A stretch of DNA of 55,567 nucleotides from an uncultured Chlorobiaceae bacterium. Its GTDB lineage: Bacteria > Bacteroidota > Chlorobiia > Chlorobiales > Chlorobiaceae. Shown here in pieces: positions 1 through 8,911 of the stretch. The stretch lies in the NCBI GenBank assembly GCA_903840935.1, contig CAIMHT010000080.1, forward strand, positions 1 to 55,567, read 5' to 3'. Both the position numbers and the translations under genes were made by a program. The notes below the pieces were generated by a model. It searched no databases. It worked only from the letters and a program-made list of their open reading frames with translations, and was not told the DNA's origin. The first letter of the stretch is position 1. Every line of letters begins with the position of its first letter.

Positions 1-466
1 CGGTGAGCACAGCCAACTGATCAAGGCCATTATCGAGAATTTTGCCTCTCGATTTGCTCCGGGTAGTGTGCTGGTCTATGCTGGTGACACCGGTGACAAA
101 TGGAGTTATTTCGACGCTCCCCTGCTGTCAAGGTTGGGTGTAGATGTTGATGCTCATGGAAAGATGCCCGATGTCGTTCTGCATTACGCCGAAAAGAACT
201 GGTTGTTGCTTGTTGAAGCGGTAACAAGTCACGGGCCAGTCAATGGAAAACGACACGATGAACTTGCAAAGCTCTTCGAAGGATCAAGCGCAGGTCTGGT
301 TTATGTGACCGCCTTTCCTGACCGGGCACTCATGAGTCGTTATCTTGGAGAAATCGCATGGGAAACCGAGGTATGGGTTGCTGACTCCCCCTCTCATCTC
401 ATCCATTTCAACGGAAATCGCTTTCTTGGGCCGTATAGTGAGCCTCTGGATGATAAAAACGGGTGA
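1..466 (+). CDS. BsuBI/PstI-type restriction endonuclease, C-terminal part
   Basis: The frame is open from the left window edge (first full codon at base 2), so this is the 3' part of a longer gene. The visible 154 residues include YVGDT-like YAGDTGDKW, then DAHGKMPDVVLHY, then EAVTSHGPVNGKRHDEL. These are the conserved blocks of the BsuBI/PstI type II restriction endonuclease C-terminal domain, which cuts CTGCAG in the founding members. The acidic and Lys residues in the PDVV...EAVTSHGP stretch are the likely nuclease site. A partner DNA methyltransferase would be expected upstream, outside the window. The gene stops with TGA at 464-466, about 100 bases before the inverted repeat that bounds the insertion sequence. 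Its specificity cannot be told from the fragment. Family assignment is from motif recognition. Confidence 0.85.
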   Translation, partial: GEHSQLIKAIIENFASRFAPGSVLVYAGDTGDKWSYFDAPLLSRLGVDVDAHGKMPDVVLHYAEKNWLLLVEAVTSHGPVNGKRHDELAKLFEGSSAGLVYVTAFPDRALMSRYLGEIAWETEVWVADSPSHLIHFNGNRFLGPYSEPLDDKNG

Positions 467-630
467 TCTGCACCAGTAGAAATGCCTTTCCTGTGTTTTG
501 CTGTCGCTTGGTAAAAGCGCTGCCATGCGGAAATAGCGGAACCGCAAACGGCAATTTTGTTACCTGCTTTTCCCTGACTTCATACATAAAAACGCGTAAC
601 TATATTTAAAATAAGGAGTTTACTCAAAAT

Positions 631-642
631 TTAGGCACTACA
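631..642. repeat. 12-bp direct repeat, left copy
   Basis: TTAGGCACTACA is repeated in the same orientation at 2404-2415, on the other side of the transposase gene. It could be a target-site duplication or a subterminal repeat of the element. Confidence 0.6.
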
Positions 643-666
643 AAGTAGACCTTCGACGTCATACGA

Positions 667-2325
667 CTATGCTATGAGGAACGGCACTGAACTGAGTTTT
701 TCGCCCATGACCTGATAAATCTTCTTGGCGTGCAGGGTGGGTTTTGACGGGATGCCATAATGGGCTCCATTCGTTTTATGAATCAGGATGCTCTGCTGTA
801 CGTGCACGAGTTCATTGCGAATAATGTCCGGTGACAAGGGCTGATATTGCAGCATTACCCGATACGATAAATGACGGATGCAGACCAGCGCCATAAAACA
901 GATTGCTACATGCGCCTGAATTCGTCCTGGTGTCCAATGGTAGATTGGACGGACTCTCAAATCATGCTTGGTTAAGCGGAGCGATTCTTCGATCTGCCAC
1001 AACCCACCGTATTGCTCAAATGCCTCTTCGGCTGGCATGTTACTGATATTGGTGATGATACTATGCGGCCCGTCCCACTGTTCGGCGTACCTGATCTTTT
1101 CTTCATCAATCTGCACCAATTGCTGATTTTTTATATTCAGATATCTTCGATGGGAAGCATTACTGATAAACGACTCAGGATTTTTCGATTTGTTGATTTT
1201 CTTTTGCAGTTTGGCCAGTGCTTTTTGGCGGTCATGAGCATCTTTTCTTGCCCGTTTTTCCGTGTAGTTGACTAACAGCCGCCGTGCTCCCGGCAATGCG
1301 ATTTCTTTGATCAACATGTGATCACCCTGCTGATAACTTCCTTTATCCAGGATCTGCTTTTTGATGCTTTCAGGCTGATTTTTTAAGCGTGCCGCAACAA
1401 TGTATTGTTTTTCACTTTTCTCAATCACAGCAAGGTTGTCCTTTGAAAGTAATCCGCTGTCAGCGACAAACACCACACGGTCCACCACAACCATTCGCTT
1501 TATATGCGCGATGGCATCCTCGAGTGTATGACCTTCCCACTTTGCTCCGTTGTAAAGCCGATATCCAAGAGGAAGACCATCTCTGTTTACCATCATGGCC
1601 AGTAATACCTGGCTTTCATTGAATTTATGTTCCTTGCTCAATCCCTTTTCCCGTAGCTCATCCTCAACAAATGACTCAATATACAGCGTCGTGCAGTCAT
1701 AAAAAATAACATCGATTTTTTGGGCAAACAATCCTTTCGCAGCATCCCATGCCTTCTTCTGAATCAGTTCCAGACTTTGTTCATCGACATAATCCAGCAT
1801 CCGGTACACCGCACTCAAATCAAGTTTAACACCGAAGTCTCGTTCAAGATCGATGACGCTCTTGCGTTTGCTTGCCGGATTGGCAATTCTGGCCATGACC
1901 AGATGCTTGATCGTCTTGGATGCCTGTACCCGTCGTGCAGGGTCACCGACGACACGGTCAAAACCAAGTTCATCAAACATTTTGCCATAAATCTCATGGA
2001 TGCCGACTACCACACGGCTTTCTTCCCGAAGCTGCCTCAGATCTACCGTCAACGGCTGATCTGGTGACAAATCAGCCGTTTTTCGTCCTTCAATAGCCAT
2101 TCGAGCCAATTCATCAGGACGGAAGAGTGCCGGAGCGGCCTCTTCCTCAAGATTTGCTTTAATAAACTCTGCCAGCTCTTTCATTTTCACCAGTTCTTCG
2201 TCATTCATGGCAACACCGACATAGCGGACAATGCGCTGTTTGACTTTGTCTCCGATACGTTCACTGGCGACAATCTGTACAGTTTGTCTTGGTGAATTTG
2301 GTGTGGATTTGACTCGAACAAACAT
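667..2325 (-). CDS. IS1634-family DDE transposase
   Basis: A 552-residue transposase that appears intact. An N-terminal block (about residues 1-110) contains KSTPNSPRQTVQIV and a helix-rich linker. The DDE catalytic core follows: first Asp in YDCTTLYIES, second Asp in VADSGLLSKDN, and Glu in WQIEESLRLTKHDLRVRP, the last being the Y/R-E-K signature shared by IS4 and IS1634 group enzymes. Length and motif order match IS1634 members, which are longer than most IS4-like transposases because of a beta-rich insertion. I start at ATG 2325; a TTG two codons upstream is possible. The gene is on the minus strand and shows no frameshift, so the element may still be mobile. It separates the restriction gene from the amino-sugar genes and may have broken the gene at 2469-2676. 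Confidence 0.9.
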   Translation of the reverse strand: MFVRVKSTPNSPRQTVQIVASERIGDKVKQRIVRYVGVAMNDEELVKMKELAEFIKANLEEEAAPALFRPDELARMAIEGRKTADLSPDQPLTVDLRQLREESRVVVGIHEIYGKMFDELGFDRVVGDPARRVQASKTIKHLVMARIANPASKRKSVIDLERDFGVKLDLSAVYRMLDYVDEQSLELIQKKAWDAAKGLFAQKIDVIFYDCTTLYIESFVEDELREKGLSKEHKFNESQVLLAMMVNRDGLPLGYRLYNGAKWEGHTLEDAIAHIKRMVVVDRVVFVADSGLLSKDNLAVIEKSEKQYIVAARLKNQPESIKKQILDKGSYQQGDHMLIKEIALPGARRLLVNYTEKRARKDAHDRQKALAKLQKKINKSKNPESFISNASHRRYLNIKNQQLVQIDEEKIRYAEQWDGPHSIITNISNMPAEEAFEQYGGLWQIEESLRLTKHDLRVRPIYHWTPGRIQAHVAICFMALVCIRHLSYRVMLQYQPLSPDIIRNELVHVQQSILIHKTNGAHYGIPSKPTLHAKKIYQVMGEKLSSVPFLIA

Positions 2326-2403
2326 GGACAAGCATTGAGAAAATGAAAAAGACTTTGACAGAAAAATACATAACGAAAAAGAAATACCAAAACATATATA
2401 TTA

Positions 2404-2415
2404 TTAGGCACTACA
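2404..2415. repeat. 12-bp direct repeat, right copy
   Basis: This is the partner of the repeat at 631-642. It lies about 80 bases downstream (plus strand) of the transposase start codon and 58 bases inside the right inverted repeat. Confidence 0.6.
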
Positions 2416-2468
2416 GCGGCAAAAACAAAAATGCCCCTTGATTCTATTGGCTTATCGGGCACACTTAC

Positions 2469-2676
2469 TCACTTTATGTATGAAGTCAGGAAACCATACC
2501 ACAGCCAATCTCCAAAAAGTTTTGAATCGTTCCGCAAGGCCAGCTCATAGGGCTCAAGAACGGTTAATGTCAAAATTTTATAAGCACGGGGCTTCGTTAG
2601 GAATGCCATCTTCACCGCTAACATATTATCGTGGATGATCGGCCTGATAATCCTTGTTATAGAAATCTTTGCTCAT
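2469..2676 (-). pseudogene. Broken gene following the DegT aminotransferase
   Basis: On the minus strand an ATG at 2676 overlaps the TGA stop of the DegT gene in the arrangement ATGA, typical of translational coupling. That frame reads MSKDFYNKDYQADHPR and then stops at 2626. Shifting by one base opens a second frame (about 2469-2670) that reads on through IIHDNMLAVKMAFLTKPR and ends at TGA 2469-2471, inside the right inverted repeat of the insertion sequence. I read this as the start of a third gene of the sugar operon that was frameshifted and cut short by the element. The product is not recognised. The two-frame reading is an inference. Confidence 0.4.
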
Positions 2677-3785
2677 GAATAGAACGCCTTAATCTTCGCA
2701 ATCACCTTCTCCACTTCCTCATCACTCATCCTCGGATGTATCGGAATACTCAGCGCATCCTGATTCAATTGTTCGCAATTCGGCAAACGCACTTCCGTCT
2801 GCCTGTAAAGCGCATTCAAATGCAGGGGGTGATAGCGCAAAGTGGTGTAAATTTGCTCACTGAGCAGGTAGTGCGCCAGTTCGTCGCGTTTAGTCGCTCG
2901 GATGCAATAGGTGAAGTACGAGTGGCGATCTCCAGGCTCCGCTTCGGATGGTGTAATCAGATCTGGCACGTTGGCAAATGCCTGCTGGTAGGTATCCCAA
3001 ATGGTTTGGCGGCGAGCTTGCAGGGTGTCGATACGGTCTAACTGGGCGAGACCGATGCCCGCAGCAATATTGGTTGGCAACATTTTAATGAACGGTTCTT
3101 GAATGTTGTACTCCCACCAACGGCTTTTGCCGCCTGCAGTACTAACGGCGGAATCAAAACCGGATTTACCGATGCCGCAGTAGCGCATCATCTTGGCTCG
3201 CTCCATGCGCGCTGGCATGCGTGTGGTAATGCCACCGCCTTCACCTACAGTCAAGTTTTTGACAGCGTCGTAACTAAAAATACCAACATCACCAATGGCA
3301 CCGCAGGGCTTACCTTTATAGGTGCTGTCTACCGCATGGGCAGCATCTTCAATAACCGGATAACCGAGGTCAAGGATTGGGTCCATAACAACCGCAAGCC
3401 CGGCATAGTGGACGATCATAATGGCAGCAGTTTTATCGGTAATACGGGCCTGGATGTCTTCTGCCCGCACGTTCATGGTGCTTAGATCGTTGTCACAAAA
3501 CACAGGCTTGTGACCTGCCAAAATAATGGCTTGGGCGCAGGATACCCAGGTAAAACTGGGTAGAATAATCTCGGAACCGGGTGGCAGGTCGAGCAGGGTA
3601 ACGGCCATGAACAGGGCATTGGAGCCACTGTCCACCATGGCGAAAGTGGGCAAGCCGTATTTTTCCTGATATTTTTTTTCAAACAGGTCTACATTTTTGC
3701 CAAAGCCCATCCATTGACTTTTCATGCAGGAGACCACATTGGCCATTTCTTCATCGCCGACGAGTGAGCCGAACACTGATATCAT
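2673..3785 (-). CDS. DegT/DnrJ/EryC1/StrS-family PLP aminotransferase
   Basis: A 370-residue fold-type I aminotransferase of the DegT/StrS family, which transfers an amino group to keto-sugar nucleotides in surface polysaccharide or O-antigen synthesis. PLP-site features are visible: SGSNAL near residue 54, LPSFTWVSCAQAI near 89, the PLP-pyridine Asp in VIEDAAHAVDS near 147, and the Schiff-base Lys in SYDAVKNLTVGEGG near 176. Length is normal for the family. Its start overlaps the stop of the upstream GNAT gene by four bases (3782-3785) and its stop overlaps the start of a broken third gene, so it sits in a tight operon. The pairing with an acetyltransferase suggests an N-acetylated amino sugar such as those of the Fdt/Qdt/WecE pathways. 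The exact sugar cannot be told. Confidence 0.88.
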   Translation of the reverse strand: MISVFGSLVGDEEMANVVSCMKSQWMGFGKNVDLFEKKYQEKYGLPTFAMVDSGSNALFMAVTLLDLPPGSEIILPSFTWVSCAQAIILAGHKPVFCDNDLSTMNVRAEDIQARITDKTAAIMIVHYAGLAVVMDPILDLGYPVIEDAAHAVDSTYKGKPCGAIGDVGIFSYDAVKNLTVGEGGGITTRMPARMERAKMMRYCGIGKSGFDSAVSTAGGKSRWWEYNIQEPFIKMLPTNIAAGIGLAQLDRIDTLQARRQTIWDTYQQAFANVPDLITPSEAEPGDRHSYFTYCIRATKRDELAHYLLSEQIYTTLRYHPLHLNALYRQTEVRLPNCEQLNQDALSIPIHPRMSDEEVEKVIAKIKAFYS

Positions 3786-4273
3786 GGTATTTCCTTGTTC
3801 GTCTGTGATTGATGTATTAGTGAATAATGATCAGCTTGTTCGGCTATAGCCACAAACCCATTTTTTTTATACCACTCGACTGCCGGGTTGGCTTTAAGTA
3901 CCTGCAGAGTAATCGGGCTTTGGCTAACTGACTGCGCATAAATCAACATCGCTTGAAGCGCTTGGCCCATGTAGCCTTTTTTACCGTAATCTGGCAAACC
4001 CAGGATCACGTTATAAATATCCCACACTTCATCCAACATTCTGATGCCCATGCAACCAATTGCCTTGCTATTCAGATCAACGATAAACATATAATCATGG
4101 TTGCGGGCTTGAAATTTGACGAACCATGCGCGTTGTTGCTCGGGGGTAATTATGTCTTTATAAAAGAAGAATTCTCGCTGTTCATTTTTCCACTGGCGTA
4201 GATTTTCAAGATCATTTTCATTTGCCGATCTTATTGTCAAAGAGAGTGTCTGTGTTGCCATCGTTATTTTCAT
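3782..4273 (-). CDS. GNAT-family N-acetyltransferase, probably amino-sugar specific
   Basis: A 163-residue GCN5-related acetyltransferase. The N-terminal strand reads LTIRSANENDLENLRQWKN, as in sugar and ribosomal-protein acetyltransferases. The acetyl-CoA loop is only loosely conserved around LGLPDYGKKGYMGQALQAM (near residue 95), and the C-terminal signature VEWYKKNGFV is clear near 132. It overlaps the DegT aminotransferase by ATGA, so the two are translationally coupled. A combined role in making an N-acetylated amino sugar nucleotide is the natural reading, by analogy with FdtB/FdtC-type pairs. An internal ATG at 4261 is an equally possible start and would remove four residues. No strong Shine-Dalgarno sequence decides between them. 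Confidence 0.8.
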   Translation of the reverse strand: MKITMATQTLSLTIRSANENDLENLRQWKNEQREFFFYKDIITPEQQRAWFVKFQARNHDYMFIVDLNSKAIGCMGIRMLDEVWDIYNVILGLPDYGKKGYMGQALQAMLIYAQSVSQSPITLQVLKANPAVEWYKKNGFVAIAEQADHYSLIHQSQTNKEIP

Positions 4274-4656
4274 CTATTTATTCATCATAGTCTCATACTA
4301 TAAATTTTTGGCTAAATATCAGCCCACGAAGACTTTCTGTACATTGTCAGCACGCTATGCAACCACGCATCCATCCACAGGCATAAACTCTTGCATAGCC
4401 TGAGCCTCGACGATGGCAGCCCGAAGTTGGGTACAGTGAATCAATAGTATGCGTTTGTCTGGGGAGAATTGTGTTCACCCGGCGAACAATACATCCTGAT
4501 TATACTTTCATAAAACATGGCAATGGCAGGCATTGATACTGTCAGTTTTTGTTACTGTATTGTCACCGCATGCGAACAAGATTAACAAAAAATAGTAAGT
4601 TTGATAACAAGTTGTATCGAAAAAAAATCAGCAAATAGCCCACCCCGTTGAACATT
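4274..4656. other. Intergenic region between the accessory island and menH
   Basis: This 383-base stretch has no intact gene. It holds the DUF4160 fossil at 4441-4533 and, from about 4560 on, an A-rich stretch that should contain the menH promoter. No convincing promoter hexamers or Shine-Dalgarno sequence could be picked out. Genes for earlier menaquinone steps (menF, menD) are not next to menH here; the accessory island occupies that side. Confidence 0.5.
4441..4533 (-). pseudogene. DUF4160 protein fossil (N-terminal 30 codons)
   Basis: On the minus strand the codons from ATG 4533 read MPAIAMFYESIIRMYCSPGE and then HNSPQTNAYY before TGA at 4441-4443. This closely follows the usual start of DUF4160 proteins, which begin MPxIxMFYGIIIRM and carry an HNPPHFHAYY-like segment. 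The His-rich HFH block is changed to QTN and the frame then stops, so most of the protein is missing. DUF4160 proteins are small and often paired with DUF2442 partners. No partner is visible here. Similarity is from recollection of the family pattern. Confidence 0.6.
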
Positions 4657-5478
4657 ATGGCCATAGCAACCAGCACCGGGAGTATGATTCCGCTTCACCT
4701 CACCAGCATCGGCAATCCATCCCTGCCGAAAATCATCTTTCTGCACGGATTCCTCGGTTCAGGCAGCGACTGGCTGCCCATTGCCCGGGAGCTTCAGGAT
4801 GAGTATTGCTCTCTGATGATTGATTTGCCGGGGCACGGCATTGCTTCATTCCCGGAACAACCGCAAGCTGATGGTTATTTTGAACGAACGGTTGATGCAC
4901 TGGCTGAACTGGTGCGCCAATCAACTCCCGCACCCTGCCTGCTTGTCGGCTACTCCATGGGCGGGCGTGTAGCCCTTTCCCTGCTGCTGCGCCACCCGAA
5001 ACTCTTTGAAAAAGCGATTATTGTCTCTGCTTCCCCCGGCCTCAGAACTGAAGAGGAGCACCTCAGCCGCCAGAAGAGCGACGAGGGTATTGCACGAAAA
5101 ATTGAAAAAAACTTTGAGGGATTCATTCATGCCTGGTATGAGCAGCCTCTCTTTGCCACGCTTAAAAATCACCCGATATTCAAAGAGGTTGAGAGTGAAA
5201 GAAAAATAAATAATCCTGAAAATCTTGCCCTTGCCCTTAGGCTCCTTGGAACGGGGCAGCAGCCTTCGCTATGGGATGAACTGCAAAAAAACAGGGTGAC
5301 AATACAATTTTTTGCGGGGGGAAAAGACCTGAAATTCGTTGAGATTGGTCGTCAAATGGTTAATTTATGCACTGAATCAACGCTTGAGATTTTTCCCGGT
5401 TGCGGTCACACGCTGCACCTTGAAAACCGGGAGCTGTTTCTTGACCGCCTGCGAAAATTTTTCAACAAGCATCAATAA
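4657..5478 (+). CDS. menH: 2-succinyl-6-hydroxy-2,4-cyclohexadiene-1-carboxylate synthase (MenH)
   Basis: A 273-residue alpha/beta hydrolase. MenH eliminates pyruvate from SEPHCHC to give SHCHC in menaquinone synthesis. The oxyanion region is [10 protein letters not shown] near residue 28, the nucleophile elbow GYSMGG near 99, and the catalytic His in GCGHTLHLE near 249. The segment MIDLPGHG, typical of MenH, follows strand 4. I chose ATG 4657; a TTG three codons upstream and ATG 4684 are alternatives, and no Shine-Dalgarno sequence settles it. menB starts seven bases after the stop, so menH is the first gene of a menH-menB-menC-menE operon. Alone the fold would only say hydrolase; the context makes MenH firm. 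Confidence 0.88.
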   Translation: MAIATSTGSMIPLHLTSIGNPSLPKIIFLHGFLGSGSDWLPIARELQDEYCSLMIDLPGHGIASFPEQPQADGYFERTVDALAELVRQSTPAPCLLVGYSMGGRVALSLLLRHPKLFEKAIIVSASPGLRTEEEHLSRQKSDEGIARKIEKNFEGFIHAWYEQPLFATLKNHPIFKEVESERKINNPENLALALRLLGTGQQPSLWDELQKNRVTIQFFAGGKDLKFVEIGRQMVNLCTESTLEIFPGCGHTLHLENRELFLDRLRKFFNKHQ

Positions 5479-5485
5479 TCCTGAT

Positions 5486-6307
5486 ATGAGCGCTGTAAAC
5501 TGGATCCCTGAAGGTGACTTTACCGACATCCTCTACCATAAAGCTGAAGGCATTGCAAAAATCACCATCAACCGTCCGGAAGTGCGCAATGCGTTCCGCC
5601 CGCAGACGGTTGACGAGATGATCGAAGCCCTTCAGGACGCAAGAAATGACAATTCAATTGGCGTGATCATCCTCACGGGCCAGGGCGACAAGGCTTTTTG
5701 CTCAGGAGGCGACCAGAAAATCAGGGGTAACGCTGGTTATGCTGACGACAAAGGAGTCAACAAGCTCAATGTCCTCGATTTCCAGCGCGACATCCGCACC
5801 TGCCCGAAACCGGTCATTGCCATGGTTGCCGGTTACTCCATCGGCGGCGGCCACGTACTCCACATGCTCTGCGACCTCACCATTGCGGCTGAGAATGCCA
5901 TCTTCGGCCAGACCGGCCCCAAGGTTGGTTCATTTGACGGCGGATGGGGTGCGAGTTACATGGCCCGGCTTGTCGGCCAGAAAAAAGCACGCGAAATATG
6001 GTTCCTTTGCCGCCAGTACAATGCCGCCGAAGCGCTTGCCATGGGGCTGGTCAACACCGTTGTACCGCTTGAGCGACTCGAAGAAGAGACCGTCCAGTGG
6101 TGCCGTGAAATCCTTGCAAATTCACCGCTTGCCATTCGCTGCCTGAAATCGGCCCTCAATGCCGATTGTGACGGACAGTCAGGCCTGCAGGAACTTGCAG
6201 GAAATGCAACCATGCTTTACTACATGAGTGAAGAGGGACAGGAGGGCCGAAACGCTTTTGTCGAAAAACGGAAACCTGATTTCAGCAAATTTCCCAAGAG
6301 ACCTTGA
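5486..6307 (+). CDS. menB: 1,4-dihydroxy-2-naphthoyl-CoA synthase (MenB)
   Basis: A 273-residue crotonase-family enzyme that closes the naphthoquinone ring by converting o-succinylbenzoyl-CoA to 1,4-dihydroxy-2-naphthoyl-CoA. Motifs seen are [12 protein letters not shown] near residue 32, [11 protein letters not shown] near 71, the oxyanion-hole segment [10 protein letters not shown] near 115, and the MenB signature [19 protein letters not shown] near 143. The full length and the C-terminal [14 protein letters not shown] tail match MenB rather than fatty-acid enoyl-CoA hydratases. The start at ATG 5486 gives the canonical length; the frame stays open further upstream inside menH but that is overlap. 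Menaquinone-7 is the photosynthetic quinone of green sulfur bacteria, so the pathway is essential here. Confidence 0.95.
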   Translation: MSAVNWIPEGDFTDILYHKAEGIAKITINRPEVRNAFRPQTVDEMIEALQDARNDNSIGVIILTGQGDKAFCSGGDQKIRGNAGYADDKGVNKLNVLDFQRDIRTCPKPVIAMVAGYSIGGGHVLHMLCDLTIAAENAIFGQTGPKVGSFDGGWGASYMARLVGQKKAREIWFLCRQYNAAEALAMGLVNTVVPLERLEEETVQWCREILANSPLAIRCLKSALNADCDGQSGLQELAGNATMLYYMSEEGQEGRNAFVEKRKPDFSKFPKRP

Positions 6308-7377
6308 ACGCGTCACACATTATTCTTTATCGATATGCCATTCCCTTTACCGAGCCAATCACCGTAAAAGGACAACGGCTTGTGCAGCGGGAAGGCATTG
6401 TCCTTGCACTTAAGAGCCCGGGAGAGAGGCATATCGCCTACGGTGAAATAGCCCCGCTTCCGGGACTGCACCATGAAACGCTTCAATCAGCCGAAGCGCA
6501 ACTGGTAGCGGTGCTGGCAAAGCATGACTTTGCCGCTCCCGGCATTTTGCCGGAAGGACTCTTCCCTTCAGTACGGACTGGGCTGGAAATGGCAATGATC
6601 AACCTTGAGGCTACCATATCGGGCACGCTTCCCGTTTTTGCGAATGCTGAGCCTGTCACCCGCCAGGTTCCACTCAATGCTCTGCTCTTCGGCGACACAG
6701 CACTCGTCATGCAGCGGGCAGAAAAGTACTTTTCTCTTGGATACCGCACGTTCAAGCTCAAAGTTGCGGCGAGTAATACCGAAAATGCCATAAGAAGCAT
6801 CAATGAACTGCATCGCACCTTCGGAGATCGTATTGCGTTGCGGCTTGACGCCAACCAGTCGCTCTCGCTTGATGAAGCGCTCGATTTTGCAGAAAATATC
6901 CCCAGGGGCAGCATAGCCTATATTGAAGAGCCACTGAAAGAGGCCGAACTGATCGGTGAGTTTTATGCAAAAACAGCAATCCACTCAGCGCTCGACGAAA
7001 CGCTCTGGCAAAATCCGGAACTGCTCTACAAGATTCCTGAAGCATCGCTTGCCGCGCTGATACTGAAACCAAACCGGCTGGGTGGAATCTCTGCCGCACT
7101 GCACTTTGCCCGCTATGCCCGAAAACACAACCTGCTCGCGGTTTTCAGCTCAGCTTTCGAGAGCGGCATCAGTCTGAGCTTTTATGCCTGGCTTGCCGCA
7201 TCATCGGCCATCAAACCAGCCGCATGTGGACTAGATACCAGCCGTTACCTGAAACACGACCTTCTCGAAACACCTTTTGTAGCCGAAAACGCCCTGCTTG
7301 ACAGCAGTAAACTTTACCGGGAAGGGATGAAGGTCAATCAGAGAAGCCTTAGGAGAACGTCGTTATGGACGTTGTAA
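6304..7377 (+). CDS. menC: o-Succinylbenzoate synthase (MenC)
   Basis: A 357-residue enolase-superfamily enzyme that dehydrates SHCHC to o-succinylbenzoate. The barrel residues are all visible: FKLKV (general acid/base Lys) near residue 148, metal ligands in RLDANQS near 179, IEEPL near 206 and ALDETL near 228, and the second catalytic Lys in ILKPNRLGG near 253. The start is a TTG at 6304 that overlaps the menB stop as TTGA; no ATG or GTG occurs nearby in frame and the N terminus [11 protein letters not shown] fits the family. So the start is probably translationally coupled. Its C-terminal 10 residues are Arg-rich and less conserved. Confidence 0.92.
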   Translation: MNASHIILYRYAIPFTEPITVKGQRLVQREGIVLALKSPGERHIAYGEIAPLPGLHHETLQSAEAQLVAVLAKHDFAAPGILPEGLFPSVRTGLEMAMINLEATISGTLPVFANAEPVTRQVPLNALLFGDTALVMQRAEKYFSLGYRTFKLKVAASNTENAIRSINELHRTFGDRIALRLDANQSLSLDEALDFAENIPRGSIAYIEEPLKEAELIGEFYAKTAIHSALDETLWQNPELLYKIPEASLAALILKPNRLGGISAALHFARYARKHNLLAVFSSAFESGISLSFYAWLAASSAIKPAACGLDTSRYLKHDLLETPFVAENALLDSSKLYREGMKVNQRSLRRTSLWTL

Positions 7378-7465
7378 AAGATACCTCTGCAACTCGATAC
7401 GCGCTTTGGTAATACATTGAACCAATCATGCGCATCCGGTTAATCATAGTTCAGACAACAACATT

Positions 7466-8911
7466 ATGGATGTGATAACACGGGCGGCAGAGCTTTTTGG
7501 CAACTCGCCAATGCTGAAAATGGCTGGCCGCAACATCTCCTTCATTGAGTGCAACAGAGAAGCTCAAGAGATCGCACAAAGCCTCTACCACAAAGGTGTT
7601 TGTGCCGGGGATATTGTAGCAATTGTGGCGCCAAACAGCGGAGAGATGGTGCTGCTTCTCCTTGGACTGCTGAAAGCCGGCATGATTGCCGCGCCACTCA
7701 ACTATCGTTTTCCGGAAGAGCGGCTCAGAAAAACTCTTGAAAAACTTTGTCCCCGACTGATCGCAACCGGTGGGAAAGAGGGCCTCACCGGCTTCAGCAC
7801 AGTAACAATTGCCTCCATTCTTGACCATCCACACAATAGTGAAACCCTTGACCCACTTCCAGATTTTGGAACAGTGGAAGGGATGCATCGCCCCGTCACC
7901 ATTATCCACAGCTCTGGAAGCTCGGGAGAGGCAAAAGCTGCCCTCCACAGCTTTGCCAACCACTGGTACAACGCCCTCGGCTCCAATGCAAATATCCATT
8001 TCGGTAAGCTCGATTGCTGGCTTCTCTCCCTGCCACTCTACCACATCAGCGGCTACTCTCTCCTTTTCCGATCGCTCATCTCGGGAGGAGCACTTGCCAT
8101 CGGAGAACAGGATGAATCTCTCGTCCAGTCACTGCAAAACTTCCCGCTCACCCACCTCTCCCTTGTCCCCACACAGCTTTACCGTCTGCTTGACAACCAA
8201 AAGAGCACGCCCCTGCTGCGCAAGCTGAAGGCCGTGCTGCTCGGAGGAAGTGCCGCGCCAAAATCGCTGATTGAAGAGGCTCTCCGGCAGCATACTCCCC
8301 TCTACCTGAGTTACGGCTCGACCGAGATGGCTTCGCAGATTGCAACCACCCCTGCACCGATAGCCACCATCCAGCAAAGCAGCGGTCAACTCCTTCCCTA
8401 CCGTGAACTTAGCGTAGCAAAAGATGGAGAGTTGCTGGTCAAAGGACTCTGCCTCTTTCAGGGATACCTTCAGGGCGGCCTTATTCAGCCCCGAACCGAC
8501 CAGGAGGGGTGGTTCCATACCGCCGACATCGGCAGCTTCTCCGAAAAAGGCGAGGTCACCGTTCTTGGACGCAAGGACAACATGTTCATCTCAGGAGGCG
8601 AAAACATCCACCCCGAAGAGATCGAAAAAGCGCTCATGATGATTGATGGTGTGCTGGAGGCGGTTGTCGTGCCGGTATCTGACGATGAATATGGTCAAAG
8701 GCCAGTAGCCTTCATCCAGAGCATTGAGGAAGAAAAACCAGATGAGCAGGCAATCATTGAGGCGATGCAGACAATGGTGGGAAAACTGAAAACTCCCATC
8801 CGCTATTTCCCCGTAAGGCAATGGATAACCCTGCCGGGTTCACAAAAAAGCGACCGGGCATGGTACCAAAAAGAGGCATCAGCCCCGTCGGGCTCTTCTC
8901 TTGAGCCGTAA
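7466..8911 (+). CDS. menE: o-Succinylbenzoate--CoA ligase (MenE)
   Basis: A 481-residue member of the ANL adenylate-forming family that activates o-succinylbenzoate to its CoA thioester, the substrate of MenB. The P-loop-like motif is IIHSSGSSGEAKAA near residue 146, a variant in which Ala replaces the usual Pro before Lys. LSYGSTEMASQ (A5) follows near 282, then DIGSFSEKGEVTVLGRKDN (A7/A8) near 355, and the C-terminal catalytic Lys in GSQKSDRAW near 460. An 88-base gap separates it from menC. Its last 33 bases overlap the convergent membrane-protein gene. The N-terminal domain is complete. Among ANL enzymes the call rests largely on operon context. Confidence 0.9.
   Translation: MDVITRAAELFGNSPMLKMAGRNISFIECNREAQEIAQSLYHKGVCAGDIVAIVAPNSGEMVLLLLGLLKAGMIAAPLNYRFPEERLRKTLEKLCPRLIATGGKEGLTGFSTVTIASILDHPHNSETLDPLPDFGTVEGMHRPVTIIHSSGSSGEAKAALHSFANHWYNALGSNANIHFGKLDCWLLSLPLYHISGYSLLFRSLISGGALAIGEQDESLVQSLQNFPLTHLSLVPTQLYRLLDNQKSTPLLRKLKAVLLGGSAAPKSLIEEALRQHTPLYLSYGSTEMASQIATTPAPIATIQQSSGQLLPYRELSVAKDGELLVKGLCLFQGYLQGGLIQPRTDQEGWFHTADIGSFSEKGEVTVLGRKDNMFISGGENIHPEEIEKALMMIDGVLEAVVVPVSDDEYGQRPVAFIQSIEEEKPDEQAIIEAMQTMVGKLKTPIRYFPVRQWITLPGSQKSDRAWYQKEASAPSGSSLEP

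Larger units (their letters stand above)
570..2493. mobile_element. IS1634-family insertion sequence with candidate terminal inverted repeats
   Basis: A transposase gene of the IS1634 family lies between two copies of an 18-bp perfect inverted repeat, CCTGACTTCATACATAAA at 573-590 and its reverse complement at 2473-2490. Allowing one mismatch the match extends to 570-590 and 2473-2493. The distance of about 1.92 kb suits an IS of this family. A 12-bp direct repeat, TTAGGCACTACA, sits further in at 631-642 and 2404-2415. Either the outer repeat is the IS end and the inner one is subterminal, or the inner direct repeat is a target-site duplication and the outer inverted repeat belongs to an older element that was hit. 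I could not see matching inverted ends just inside the direct repeats. Confidence 0.7.
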
